Positions 37,011 through 49,272 are shown, counted from the first letter of the stretch. The stretch is 64,000 nucleotides of DNA from Prochilodus magdalenae (GCA_024036415.1 JAMWET010000488.1:310001-374000), one strand, 5' to 3'. The notes: generated by a model not told the origin, from the sequence alone. Translations and numbers: made by a program.

Positions 37011-37900
37011 GGGTAGGTACCGGATCAGCAATATTATTAAATATTAAATATTAAACTATACATAGTACAGTTCACTATAAATGTGTGTTTTTATTTGCTT
37101 TATTTCTATTTCCAAAAGGAAAGATACAGAACAGAACAACAACAACAACAAAAAAACCCCGTATACAAGATTAAAATATATACACATAAACATAAATACA
37201 GCAAAGCATTACAAGAATGTTCCGCTTTAGTAAAGTTAATAGCATGTTGGTTCGACAAATACAGAATAATACGTTAATTTTAGTTCCTGACCTCTTAGTG
37301 ACCCCAGTTTACAGCACATTACATGCATACAATTATTATTTTGATTCTAAGTATGTTTATCTAAGCTATTCAGAGTGGACTGAAATATAGACTTAAAGGG
37401 TTACAATTGTTTTTATGCAGAATCACATGAGTAAAATTACATAGGTTATTTACAAAGTAGGCTATGTCTAAATAATGTCATCAGACCACTTCGATGCAAA
37501 GTTTAGTATGGTTCATATAAAAAATGTTTTCATCTGGAATGAGGTTTGCTGTCTGAAGGGACACTGACTTAAAGTTTAGTGCCATGCTAAACAAATCACA
37601 ATATATATCTATGTATCTACACGTATCAACTCAGGACTCCTGAGGACCAGGTTGGGAAGCACTGCATTAGAGTAGGTAAAAACAACTGAAAATGATCCTA
37701 AGGAAAACGTGTTCTCAGTGGTCAGAGCTCCCCAAATAACAGATTATTTTCCAATTGCTGGTCAGCATCTCAGCAACTGCTAACTCGGACACAAGATGGC
37801 GCCTCAGGCTACAGTTGCTCCCAGTTGTGGCGTTCAGATCATTAACTAACCTTTTTACTTTCATTTAGTTTTCTCTTGATTTGTATGTTAATGAAGTTTT
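37011..37900. other. Intergenic DNA beyond ndel1
   Basis: AT-rich sequence. 'actcctgaggaccaggttgggaagcactg' at about 37634-37665 resembles the end of the hAT-type MITE family at 24036 and 43294. No gene was seen. Confidence 0.45.
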
Positions 37901-37904
37901 GCTG

Positions 37905-38250
37905 TCCATTCAGTTCCATTCATTTCAATTCAGTTCAGTTGAACTTTATTGTCATATGCTAATACAGGCCTGTACAGTATAATAAAACAATATCAGGCTA
38001 CTTCTCCAGTGGAGTGATTGAAATAAAGAGATAAATAGTAACTAATAGTGCAAAGAGAAAAGGCCGATACACAATACAATACGTGCATAGACAGTAACAC
38101 AGATGGGCAAAATGTGCAGGAGCAGTAACTGTGCATCAGAACGTTAGAATGCTAGAACTGAGTTGCAAACAGCAGTTTGAATCAGTATTCAGTAGAGTGA
38201 AATACGACTTAGTGCTAGCTGTACCTAATGGAAAGTACAGTGTGTCCTGT
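37905..38250 (-). mobile_element. LINE 3' end fragment
   Basis: Read on the minus strand it ends in CATATGACAATAAAG followed by a GTTCAACTGAACTGAA-type tail. The same CATATGACAATAAA sequence ends the plus-strand LINE at about 39421-39434. So two related retroposon 3' ends lie back to back with tails facing outward. Confidence 0.55.
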
Positions 38251-38377
38251 GTAGCCATGTCCAAATAAGAATGTGGCTGTAAACAGCAGATGTATATATA
38301 ATAGTGTATATAAAAGTATACACTATATAAAATACACTTTCCTTTTGTACACTTTACACTTCAAACATCTCTTTACT

Positions 38378-38420
38378 TAACTACAGTGTTCATTTATGCT
38401 TTCAGGATTTCAAACTGCCT
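38378..38420 (+). repeat. 43-bp exact copy of part of the rnf222 3' UTR
   Basis: Positions 38378-38420 are identical to 42738-42780, same strand, and similarity fades on both sides. The other copy lies just before the rnf222 polyadenylation signal. Confidence 0.9.
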
Positions 38421-38631
38421 TATTTCAAATGTCAAAAAATCATGCAATAACTCAAGTGTAAATTGAGTTTCGAGAAAAGAAGTCACTATTTCCAGATACT
38501 AAATTCATATTTGGGAAAACCTGCTAAAAAAACAAAAACATTCTTATCATTAATACTGAAGTTTCTTGTAGGACCCTTCCATGTAGACCCCCTTTGGAAT
38601 CAATCACAATGAATCATTTTTCTGAGATTCT

Positions 38632-39452
38632 ATGACCAGCAGTTGTATTGTGCAGTTGTATTGTACAGACCAGCGGATGTATTTTCTGAGAAGGCTGAGG
38701 AAATTTGGCATGTCAGCCCAAATTCTCAGCAACTTCTACAGGAGTACGATCGAGAGCGTTCTTACCAGCTCCATCACGGTCTGGTACGGAAACTGCACCG
38801 CTCAGGATAGGAAGGCTCTCCAGCGTGTGATCAAGACTGCCCAGTCCATTTCCGGAGCAGCCTTCCCCTCACTGCAGGACATCTACAGGACCAGGGTCAT
38901 CAGGAGGGCCCACAGCATCATCAGGGACAATACACACCCTCAACACAGCCTCTTCACGCTCCTACCATCGGGCCGACGCTACAGGAGTGTGAAATCCAGA
39001 ACAGCCAGGCTGACAGACAGTTTTTATCCACAAGCCATCAGGCTTGTGAACAGCTACTCCCCCCTTCCGCTCTGAAACGGGCTGAACTCTGACTCTGACA
39101 TGCACCCATTAACATGCACCCATTAATATGAGCCCAGTATACATTCTGCTGCTACTGTTATACCGTACTGTTTACTTCTGTACTTGCACAGCGCACTTTA
39201 CACATGCATATGCACTTCACTTTACTTGCATCCATACAGTACTGTACTCTCCCTTCCTTTACTTAGTGTTTTTCTTTACTTAGTGTACATATATATATAT
39301 ATTATACTTCTTATTTTTCTCTCTCCTTTTATATTGATATTTATTTTTTAAGACTGTCGGGAATAGAGGAACTGCAAAGTAAGAATTTCACTGTACAATG
39401 TAACGGCTTGTTATGCTGTGCATATGACAATAAAACTCTTGAATCTTGAATA
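38632..39452 (+). mobile_element. LINE reverse transcriptase C-terminal fragment and 3' UTR
   Basis: The plus-strand frame 38632-39075 encodes the C-terminal region of a non-LTR retrotransposon protein: QRMYFLRRLRKFGMSAQIL, FYRSTIESVLTSSITVWYG, NCTAQDRKALQRVIKTAQ, PSLQDIYRTRVIRRAHSII, HSLFTLLPSGRRYRSVKSRT. It is followed by a UTR, AATAAAA near 39429-39436, and a tail of TTGAATC-type repeats at 39436-39450. The catalytic reverse transcriptase part is absent, so this is a 5'-truncated dead copy. It belongs to a different family from the LINE at 12.5-13.9 kb. Confidence 0.88.
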
Positions 39453-39869
39453 ATTTGTGTTCTGAATGCTGGTCAGTGACAATGCAAAACGAGCAAGAGC
39501 CTGGTGTCAGAACAAATCACTTTACAGAAGAAGGGAAAAATATTATTATTATTATTCTTTTTTTTTTTATTATTATTATTGTAAATCAGAAAAACTGAGT
39601 TTATTTCCCAATTACTTTGGAGCAATTTCTTTTGGTCTGTTCACCATGAAGTTTAAAGATGATGCTGTGGGGGACATGCAAGTCCAAATTATGTAAAAAT
39701 CTGAAAAATGGACATATTTGATCCAACCATGTGTTTTAAAACATAATATTGGAACAATGGAAGCTATTATGTTGGTCACCATCAAAACCAGCATACATGG
39801 TGTTTTAGTCGCTAGTATGCTGGTTTAATACGGCGTGACCAGCTAAACCCGAGTGTCGACACTGAGAAG

Positions 39870-40022
39870 GATGGGTTCCCCTTTTGAGTCTTGATTCCAC
39901 TTAAGATTTCTTCCTCTTGCCCTGAGGGAGTTTTTGTTCGCCACTGTCGCCCTTGGCTTGCTCCGTACAGCTGCTTTGTAACAACAGCTGTTGTAAAAGT
40001 CACTATATAAATAAACTTGACT
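39870..40022 (-). repeat. Interspersed repeat, same family as 20515-20775
   Basis: It contains the reverse complement of the 20690-20760 block ('ctcaaggggggcttgg' region excluded) and ends 'ctatataaataaacttga'. It lies about 470 bp upstream of the rnf222 ATG, so it may overlap that promoter region. Confidence 0.6.
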
Positions 40023-40495
40023 TCATTTAGACCTAAACCAGCACCAGACCAGTCTTATAATTGCATATACAGTCTAAAGCAGAGTATGTATGTATTTCAT
40101 GATATAAATTATTTCTATTAAATATGCCATTGTTTGGAGATACTAAGTGGAAATGTTAATACACTGCTGCCAATAACAGAGAAAAGGCAGGCCCCCTAAT
40201 CCTGCCTACAAAGCTCTCTCTCCTGGCCATGTGGTCTCCTCATACACTTTTTAAAGACACAGTCATCGATACCGGTAGGTCAGGCTATCTGTTTATCTCT
40301 GCAGCCTCTCCAGTCAGACAACATTCTTTCCACCTGACAATGAGTCGCAGCCTAAACAGTCGTCTGTCATTTTACGCAAAACCTGCTGCACAAAAACGAT
40401 CAGCAGCTCCATTCACCTCCCTTCCCCCGCTGCTCCTCGCGGGGATACAGAGCAGTAACCGGATTTTACACTGACCTGTCCAGTCTGGACAAGTG

Positions 40496-41080
40496 ATGGA
40501 TAAGGACGAAGAGCAGGACAGCGAGTGTCCAGTCTGTTACGAGAGTTTGCTGGACAGCGCGAGGACACTGAGCTGCGGACACGCGTTCTGCCACGACTGT
40601 CTGGTCAGGACGCTGGTCAGCGTCAACCGGGAAGGAGCCGTCACGAGAGACAGCATCATCTGCCCCGTTTGCAGACACGTTACGTTCATCACCAAACTCC
40701 AGGGACTCCTGGGGCACGCCGGGGAGAAGGAGCAGAAGATTTTGGAAGTGCCGTCTACATCCGTCGCGCGTTCAGCGAGCGTTAACAGCGGTCGCTTCGG
40801 CAGGGTAAGCGCCTGCGTGAGATGGCTTTCCTCCAGACTGAGTCGCCAGAGACTGGTCTGTCCGAAGGACTCCCTGCAGGTGTTCATCATCAGCGACATG
40901 GGGCGCCCGATGGCCGAGGAGGATGTTATTGATATTGGGACAAACGAGGTGATCCGCGAGAACACCACTGGCCGTAACTGGACCATGTGTACGACCTCCT
41001 ACTGCCTGCTCGTCCTTTTGATAGCGTTCACCTTGCTGGCACTGGTAGCAGCGACGCTGCCCTGGGTTCTGTTGGTGTAG
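40496..41080 (+). CDS. rnf222: RING finger protein 222 (membrane-anchored), single coding exon
   Basis: The protein has 194 aa. A C3HC4 RING finger, the zinc-binding fold of many E3 ubiquitin ligases, occupies residues 11-59. The ligands are visible: C11, C14, C27, H29, C32, C35, C56, C59 (SECPVCYE, LSCGHAFCHDCLV, ICPVCRHVTF). A serine/arginine-rich middle follows, then LQVFIISDMGRPM, and a hydrophobic segment from about residue 170 to the end (ATLPWVLLV) that looks like a C-terminal membrane anchor. The order and end motif match human RNF222 as recalled (220 aa). The ATG at 40496 is preferred; an in-frame GTG just before it is not needed. No intron is evident. Its place next to ndel1 agrees with human 17p13. 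Ligase activity is inferred from the domain and not shown. Confidence 0.93.
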   Translation: MDKDEEQDSECPVCYESLLDSARTLSCGHAFCHDCLVRTLVSVNREGAVTRDSIICPVCRHVTFITKLQGLLGHAGEKEQKILEVPSTSVARSASVNSGRFGRVSACVRWLSSRLSRQRLVCPKDSLQVFIISDMGRPMAEEDVIDIGTNEVIRENTTGRNWTMCTTSYCLLVLLIAFTLLALVAATLPWVLLV

Positions 41081-42814
41081 ATCATTTCATGGACCTCATA
41101 CCGTTTTGAAGGACGTCATGACATAGGAGAAAGTACAAGGAGGCTGAAACTGGCATCTTTTGGCATTTAAATTTTCCCGTCCACCTTAAATGCTGCAGCA
41201 GTTCCATTAACTTGTGCAGCACTTAAAGGGGAACTCTATCAAAAGTTCATACTGTCTGTATAATTAAAATGTTAACTTGTAAACAAAGTCATGCAGGAAG
41301 GTTTGCTGTTAAAAGTTTTGTTCTGGAGAAACTAACAGAGACAGAATTGCTCAGAGTGGTGGTGATAGGAACCAGACATTTAAGGAGTTTAACCTCTTGG
41401 AGCTCCTACACATAGATATTGCATGAAATGATTAGATATACATGCTCTCTGGCGTCTGATGCACTTTTTATGATAGTTATGTAATAACATTTCAGTCTTT
41501 AATACATTTTATCTATTAATTTTAATCCATTAAAGGGGAGATGTACACACAGTGCATTGTTAGGCAAAATAGTCCCCAACGAACACTTAATTTTCAGATT
41601 AACCCTTACTTTACCAGCATCAGTGTTACATATAAAGGCTCATATGACACATGCAGATTCACTGGTGGTTTTAGATAGTAAATTAAATGCCTATATTTGC
41701 ATCGTAAACATCGGGACATCTGGTTCCATTCACCACCACTGTAAAGAAATCTGTAAAGAGTAAGTTTCTCTGCAAATGGACTGCTTCACATCATCAGAAT
41801 GACTTTGTTTACATCTCAGTAACAGAAGATTGGACAAATCAGCGGACTTTCCTTTTAAGGTGGAATGGAAAAGTTTGAATGTGGTGAAAGTGAATAGGGA
41901 GTAAATCTGAACTGCTCACTGTACAGTAGAGTAACTTGAAAAGTGGAAGAGTATTGAATGGTAAGCACTTCATGTGCTATATCATCATGGGACTGTTCTA
42001 AGAATATTGAACTTAGATTCATCCTTTGAAGTATTTTAAGGATGTTATAAGTGAAGTGATCTTACTGGTAGATCGTTTTGCTTGTTTCATGACCAGTAAA
42101 ATGTCCAGGAGATGCTTTAACACCCTCCGAGTGCATCAGGGAATTGACATTTTGTAGTTCATAAGGACTGTGACATTTTTACATTTCACCATGGCTTGGT
42201 GGTTTGGCCCTTTACCACCCTCCGACATGAGGGATCTTATCGAAAGCACAGAACAGTTGATCTGCAGCTGATTAAACAGCACAAGCTGGAGTTCTGCTTG
42301 GCAGCATTTCTATATACCAAATTATTCATGTGAAGGAAGGATCATTTGAACCAGGAGGAGAAGCTGAGCTTGGCAGGTGGTTCGGTGCTTTGAAAGGGGA
42401 GATGTTTATGGGATGGAGTTACAGCACTTCAGACGTGGAGATTCTAAGAAAGTAACTTGGTTTCTGTGGGAGTAGATCAGGAGAGGAGCTGTTGGTGTGT
42501 CTTTGCGCTGCTTGAATACCTGTGTAGAGCTTTTTTTTTTTTTTTTCGGGCACACCCTTGCTCGTCAAGCACTTCTTGTCTCACAGGTTAGGAAACTACA
42601 TACACTTCCCTCTACTCCCATCTCGCCTACTGACCACAGAGTGAAAGAGTTTAGATACAACATATTTATTTCAGAACTTTGTACAGTTTGGTTAAAGAGT
42701 AAGCTAACGAATCTCGCTGGTGATTTTCTGAGGTGTGTAACTACAGTGTTCATTTATGCTTTCAGGATTTCAAACTGCCTCATTTGTATTGTAAAAGGAA
42801 GTCTTAAAAATAAA
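41081..42814 (+). other. rnf222: rnf222 3' UTR with polyadenylation signal
   Basis: About 1.7 kb after the stop codon without a second gene. AATAAA is at 42809-42814. The 43-bp segment at 42738-42780 is shared with 38378-38420. A T-rich run is at 42532-42546. Confidence 0.45.
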
Positions 42815-42849
42815 GCTTTCTAAACGATACTCGGACAAGACCGGGGACC

Positions 42850-43293
42850 GTTGCATCATGTAAAGGTCTTCTCATACTTACATCTCTTTTAAAGAAACGG
42901 TTCCTTAGGGAACCAGATGTTCAAAATGCCTATAGCTTTACTCAGAAGAACACCTTCTAGTGCTTTTGTGTTTATTAGTGCAGTTTAGTTAGTACTATAT
43001 GCTATAGTAATATAATACTACATATAGATCAGTGCAAAACCCTTATACAAGTTTATCTGGTTCCTCTGGGCCACAATATACATATACCAAGTATGTCTTA
43101 TAATTATCTTTTACAAAATATAATGAATGCTTGCTGTACTTCACCATATTTCTCTCCTTATGTCAACATTTCTGTAAGAATTTCCCAACCAATCTCAAGG
43201 CTGACGTCTCCTGCCCCACCCACACACAACACATTCACAGCCAGAGAAACTTTGTGAGCTAACCTGGCATAACCAAAAGCCAGCAAGCCAGAC
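42850..43293. other. Intergenic DNA after rnf222
   Basis: AT-rich sequence with nothing recognised. Confidence 0.5.
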
Positions 43294-43483
43294 CAGTGTT
43301 TCTCGGTCTTGGTTCTGGAGGCACACTGCCCTGGACATGTTAGCAGATTTCCTGCTTTAACACACCCTCCAACTCTAAAGGGGCTTGTTACTGAGCTCAG
43401 TGTGAATCAGGTGTAGTTGGACCAGGGGAAGCACTAAAATGTGCAGGGCAGGGAGCCTCCAGGGCCAGGGTTGAGTAACAGTG
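43294..43483. mobile_element. hAT-type MITE, sister of 24036-24210
   Basis: It begins CAGTGTTTCTCGG and ends GGGTTGAGTAACAGTG, with the same internal inverted halves as the copy at 24036 ('ttctggaggcacactgccct' against 'agggcagggagcctccagg'). Flanks AGCCAGAC (43286-43293) and CGCTAGAC (43484-43491) match at 6 of 8 bases, a decayed 8-bp target duplication. Confidence 0.7.
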
Positions 43484-43997
43484 CGCTAGACCACTTGTCC
43501 GCACCGCAGCATGCCTGTCACCTGTTCATTCCTTTATAACCACTGAACACTGAACATGAACATCGTTCATTCATCCACTCCTTTATGCGTATTACAGTTC
43601 ATCTATTTGCCTGTGTTTGTTAATTCCCACATTATCATCCATCTATCTGCCTGCACGTCTGTGGGTCTGTTTGTTTGTCTGGTCTGGGACTGTTTTTGTC
43701 AGGTTAGAGTCATATAACATCTGGATTATGGTTTTACTTCTGCGTGAGTGGTGGAGCAAGCTAGAAGTCTTGGACAGAGAGCTGTCAAACTATTAACCAT
43801 TTCATTTTTTTTTTATTTAAGCCCTGGTAGGCGTTTAATGTAACTCTCAAGTTAATTAGATACGTCCACATATTAAATAGTCATAAAAACACATCCATTC
43901 AGACCCATGGCATGTCATCTTCTTGCAGTGGAAGGATGGACAGAATCCAGATCTGAAGCAGGAGTGGAGTCTGATTTTCTCATCTCTCCCTCAGAGA

Positions 43998-44126
43998 TAA
44001 AACTTTTTAAGTACTGCTTATCTGATGGTGATGGGTTTGGTGGTCTTCCATTATTTTTTGGTTATCAAGAGTCCCATTTTCCCTAATGTCTTTTTTAATC
44101 TTTTCATCTAATGCACTTTTTACCTG
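43998..44126 (-). other. Possible terminal exon of an unidentified gene, weak
   Basis: On the minus strand, an acceptor-like CCAG is followed by a lysine-rich frame (KSALDEKIKKDIREN, then KIMEDHQTHHHQ) that ends at a stop at about 44002. I recognise no family. A second short open stretch lies at about 44340-44450. Neither has a convincing upstream donor, so this may be chance. Confidence 0.15.
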
Positions 44127-46211
44127 GTAAAAAAAGTTTAAAAACCAATGCTGGTCAGTAATGCAATTAATGCAGTATTGTGCATAGCAGTAAAGTAATA
44201 TGCTGCAGTACAGTAATAGTAACATGGCACATTACATAAGCTTTATTAATAATTTGAAAACAAGGACATGTAGCTTGGGCAAAAGTAGATTTTTGTTTTC
44301 ATTATGATTAATCTCAGCATTAATTGGTGAGCTTTCCTTTTTTTTTTAATTATCTCCTTGGCTTTTTCAGTGGTGAACTGGTACCCATAATAATAGTTAC
44401 CCATTGGGGTAAACAACAGGTATGATACATCACTATTTCAGGTAACTGAATCAAGCAGAACAAACCACTCGGAACAGAGTTATTAAAAATGTAGAGTTTA
44501 ATATATATATCTATTTCTGACATTCTGATCAGGATTGCGGTAGGCTTCACAGTACAGACTGTGTTGTTCCACTGATATGCTAAGCTGAGGGGTGGGGTGG
44601 GGAAAGGGAGGGAAGTGACTTACAGGCAAGTTTGTACATAAGTTATGAATGCAGAGGAGAGGCTGTACATCAATGGACGTCAATGCACACTCATATGTAA
44701 ACCCATTACTGTTATTGTTTTTTGACCAGTGCTTCACACATACCTAATATTTTTGGCCCCCTCCCCAGTCTACTCATAACATTTAGCAGTCTTAAAAGAA
44801 AGTGACAAGAATCATGAATTATCAGAGGAGACTAAGTGCATGCACTGCATTGTCACATCCACTCTCTGATCTGAAAATGATTCAAAAAGAAAACAAATAA
44901 AATGGCAATGACAACAGGCAGCTTTCTGAGTTCTGAACAGGGGTGGTTTAGTTATATATGCAATGTCTGTCTTGTTCATTTCACTTGTGTCATTTCTATT
45001 TTCACTTATTAGAATACAATGTTACTGAATTAAGCTGCACGTTGAACATCTCTTGCATGTGAGGTTTTACTAAACAAGCAAAAACATAATTCACTTGATG
45101 GCATTTTTGCAACTGGTGGTAGGGAAGCAATGGCACCCAGCAAGGGCCACACTGTCCATAGGCAATACCACGAGATTTCAACAGATCTGTCTTTCTGAAC
45201 AAAGAAGACAATTACTGGGTGAAATCTGACTGTATGGTTCGCTCTGATAAAATTAAGCAGTAGAACATGAAATCGTAATATTTCACAATGTTGCGTGTTT
45301 TCACCGCTTAACAGTTCTTCTGTCCCCAACATTGCTTTAAATGTTTTAATTCTAGGAATTTCTGCATATACGATATGATATCTTGGCAAGATGACACATA
45401 GTATATTTCTTATTTTAAGATTATTATAAGATTATTTAACTTATTTTAGTATTTTTTTTTAGTTTAAGTGATTTTAGGGAGCCAATGCAGTGAGATATTT
45501 TGACTCACTTAAATGACTTAAAACTAAAAAGACTAGAAATTAGTTAAATAATTTTATAATAAGCTTTTATACATATATACTTCACAAGTATAATTTTTGG
45601 AGTGCAGGTTCAGAACTTGACCTATTTCAGATTTGACAGATTGCAAATATTTTCAAGCTTGTAGTTAATGGTAGGTAGCACCAATTTAAAGTACAGCGCT
45701 CATTCTTACGTAGCTAAAAGCGGTTGGGTTAAAAAAAAAAAAAATTGACAATGTCTGACCACAGAATCTGATTAAAGATTTACACCCACGCTGTTATATC
45801 TGACATCAGCAAGGATTCCGGGCCAAATGTTGGTTGCTATGTAACAATGGCTGCTTTACTGTAAAGTGCTGCTGGTAACTACTACTTAAACCCATGATTG
45901 ACTTAGACTTGACTGGCCCTTGATTGACTTGGTACCGCAGTCCTAGCAGCTCAAACAGGCCTCAGAAGTGGCGCCCTGCTGATTGTATAATAATCATCCC
46001 AGAAGTAATGCAGACTAATGCATTTGCATGTACATCCCTTCCCTAAATCAACATTTACACAAGCATTCAAATTTCCTGGCAACAGGGACAAATGAACACC
46101 TAAATAAAGTAAATGAACCATGCGTCTATTGCAGCTCCAATAAGGTATCGACAAAGCCTTTACCTCGGTGCAGAGTCAGGGTAAAGGTCCAATCACATTC
46201 AATCACCACTC
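44127..46211. other. Intergenic DNA between rnf222 and arhgap44
   Basis: AT-rich. It contains a small fold-back element at 45416-45564 and possible weak exon-like stretches. No gene could be supported. Confidence 0.5.
45416..45564. mobile_element. Small fold-back MITE
   Basis: The left half 'ttataagattatttaactta...agtttaagtga' is the imperfect reverse complement of the right half 'tgacttaaaactaaaaagactagaaattagttaaataattttataa'. A short unpaired centre separates them. AT-rich and non-coding. Confidence 0.6.
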
Positions 46212-46217
46212 TTTATT
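46212..46217 (-). terminator. arhgap44: Candidate polyadenylation signal of arhgap44
   Basis: AATAAA on the minus strand followed by a GT-rich stretch (GTGGTGATTGAATGTGATTGG). It would give a 3' UTR of about 3.1 kb. Usage is inferred. Confidence 0.4.
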
Positions 46218-49200
46218 TCAGATGCACACATGCCTCTTCATAGAACACTGAAGAAACCAGCACAGACAAAAAAAACCTAAACAAAACAAACAAAACAAAA
46301 AGAAAACCTCAAGTACGCACACAAAATTCGCCATTAGCTTCAGGACATAAATATCTATCGTGAGGGCACTTGCAATTATCATTGTATAATCACTACAACT
46401 ATTAAAAAGAGTACTCAGTCACCAATAATCATCATAATATAAGTAATCGAGAATGCACACTGAGGCATACCATACATTTCAGCAAAGAAGTCCTCTTGTC
46501 CCTGAAGTACACTAACGCTCAGTCAAAGAAAGGAAAGGAGAGAACTATAATAAAAGCCACACGGTTTGGGAACCTCTCCGAGTCAGGTTCTTAATGGTGG
46601 GACAGAAGCAGTGCACACTAAGGGCTGCTTCCCAGTGAGGTTAAAAACAGAATCTAGTGTAATTGCACTTTCGCCAAGACTGTTTATGGCCTGTCTGCTT
46701 CCGTTCGGACACAACAAACTGCAGCGTCTGTATGTCTGTGCAGCAGAGTCTTACTGATGAAACAGATGGCACATCAATCCTGCTCACCCAGTCTTCTACT
46801 GTTCATAGCTTCATCGTGTTAAACCAGAGTAGGGCTGCACAATATACTGAAAGACAGGTCTTTGCAATACTGATGTCACAGGAGGCTACATTATGCAAAT
46901 GAGCCGAGTAACCAAACAGCGTTTCTTACTGTGTGCTGCAGCAGTTTCAGATACATGATTTTGTGCCTCTATATTTACTTTTTAAAAAAAAAGGATTTTT
47001 GAAAATGATGCTGGCAAACCTTTACTCATGTCACAAGGTTGATTCAGCAGTGATCATCAAACATTTTACCAATTTATTATAAAATAGATTCATTAACCTA
47101 TATATCACACTTGACAGTTGTCCGATGTATGATTGACATGTCTGTCAGCAAATCACAAACTCCACAGAACACCAAACCTGCAGTGAGAGTGTACAGAGCT
47201 GTCAATTTGGCCAACAATCACATTTTGTCGGTCCTCAAACGTGTTTGTTTTGTAAAAAATGTTTTTAAATGAATATTGTTTCAGATGTGCTCCTCAGTGT
47301 GCTTCTAAATCATCCTTTGTACTACTGAGCTAGTACACGGATGCGACCAGGTAGCTTGAGCTGAAAGCTTGACAGACGTAGCAACAGTAACTCAGGGGCG
47401 TCAACTGCATTGTGTAGTAGTATAATCCAGACACTAGTGTTTTGTTCTTATTGTGCAGCCCTAATCCAGAGTGTGTCAGACAGAAGGCAGTGAGACGATG
47501 AAGCCTGCCTGTATTGATAAATGACCCCTGATACTGACTTAGAAAATATACAATTGATGGGGAAGTAAACCAACCAAAGCAACCAATCAGAAACACATGC
47601 AAGAAAACAGCTTTGCTGACCAACACGTCCCGTCCACCACATATGTGGCCTCAAAGCACAAGCTCTGCGTTCTGGTACTCAAGTTCTGGCTTCGAGTGCC
47701 TTAGTATGACCAGTGGAAGTGGACCAAGTGCTTTGTAGCCATTTATGAAGTCACTCATTTGCAAGTAGCTGTTGTTATGAGATCAGCAAAGCTGCTCGTT
47801 TGTGCTGGTCACCCTTGTCTTCAAGTTACTGGTGGACATACGCTGTATCCGAATGGTATCCACAAATAATCTGAACTCAAATATTTCAGGACAGATGTTA
47901 TAATTTGCTTGGTTGCTTTTGCTAATTGTACTAATAAGAAATGATCATGTACTTGTGCAGTATGGGACTTGTTTTCGATTAAGGCTGTATGACATTTGCT
48001 AAAGGTTCTGATTTTGCTATGGGGTAAAACTCTGCTGAGCCTTTTGGACATATTCATATTATTAGAGTTTCTGTTCATGGCTTACAAAAGTGCAAAAGCT
48101 CACTCACTCTCTCTGTGAATCTGGCAACAAGTATTCAGGGACAAAATAATACTCAGTTATAATAGAACGTTATCTCTATACAAGATAAATATGGCATGTC
48201 ACACATATGAATATATAATTCATATCTGCCTTTACATTTGTCCTTTCATTAACACATATCTACAGATCTTTATGTACAGTCTTCGTATTTACACAGGAGA
48301 GGAACCTGTCATTACTCTTTAAGTCCTGATAAGATGAAGTCTGAATGGGAGGCACAAAATATATCTTGAATGGTCTGACCTCTCTTTACCTGCGGAACTG
48401 CAGTCGCCACTGGAGGACTAAAAGGAATACGTACCACTGACCTTTGTGTTATGCTTTAGGAGAGTGAGAGTAATATTACAGCGTGAGCTCTTCTCATTGC
48501 GTTACTGGTGTGTTACACACCTTCCAAAAACGTGTGGTATTGTCTACGCCAAAGCAGTGGTCTGTAAAGGTCTGCGTGCATGTCAGAAAGACAGAGAGAT
48601 CGATAGATAGAGATAGACATAGAGAGAGTGAGTAAAAGAGCCAAATGAGGCCTCAGCATTGTAAAACTAGACTCAAACAAAGTTTGCATGCTTTATGTCT
48701 GCAGTTCATCTACAATAAACCAAACCACTCTACCTCCTTGGACCCTGTAAATACGAGCAAGTACTACCCTCTCACGCCATGAGGGGGCACTATGGTCTCA
48801 TGCTTTCCAGCAGAAAGAATAATATGAGGTTCCTTTAGAGTCAGCAAACACACCTCCTGTGTCCCACTGTATTGCAATTTAACTTCAGGCTCTGATTATA
48901 AGGCAGAAAGAAAAAAAGCAGAATCGATCAGAGAGAAAACAAGCGTGGCACCAAGTCCACAAACACAACAAACTCAACATTCCTCCAAGTCCTCCGTCCG
49001 TTGTTTCTGCTATGGCACAAGTTGTGAGTTGTGTAGATGAAATCACGTATCATATCTATTTATCAGTGAGAAGGTTGAAGCAGGTGTGAGTGATTTATAG
49101 GGAAGAGGGTGGGGTCCAGTTCCAATGCAGGGGTGAGGAAGCAGGGAGGTGGGGGCTGGTAGAGGCCTTGTGGTTGGCAAGGCCTCAGCTGAAGGTAGGC

Positions 49201-49272
49201 AGGGCTTGGCAAGGCTTGGCAGGGCTTGGCAGGGCTTGGCAGGGGTGGGCTGCTGCTGGCTGGGCTCAGGGG
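46218..49272 (-). other. arhgap44: Probable long 3' UTR of arhgap44
   Basis: No credible gene lies between the arhgap44 stop codon and the candidate polyadenylation signal. A 10-bp minisatellite sits at 49201-49240, right after the stop codon in the transcript direction. Confidence 0.4.
49201..49240. repeat. 10-bp minisatellite in arhgap44 3' UTR
   Basis: Four tandem copies of (agggcttggc), one with a single change, plus degenerate flanking units. It begins 32 bp past the stop codon on the minus strand. Confidence 0.95.

Noticed and set aside
40525..40986. Alternative frames on both strands over rnf222
   Set aside because: Only the frame 40496-41080 carries the RING cysteines and the membrane anchor.
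45002..45389. 119-codon minus-strand frame
   Set aside because: It has unusual composition, no recognisable motif and no splice-site support.
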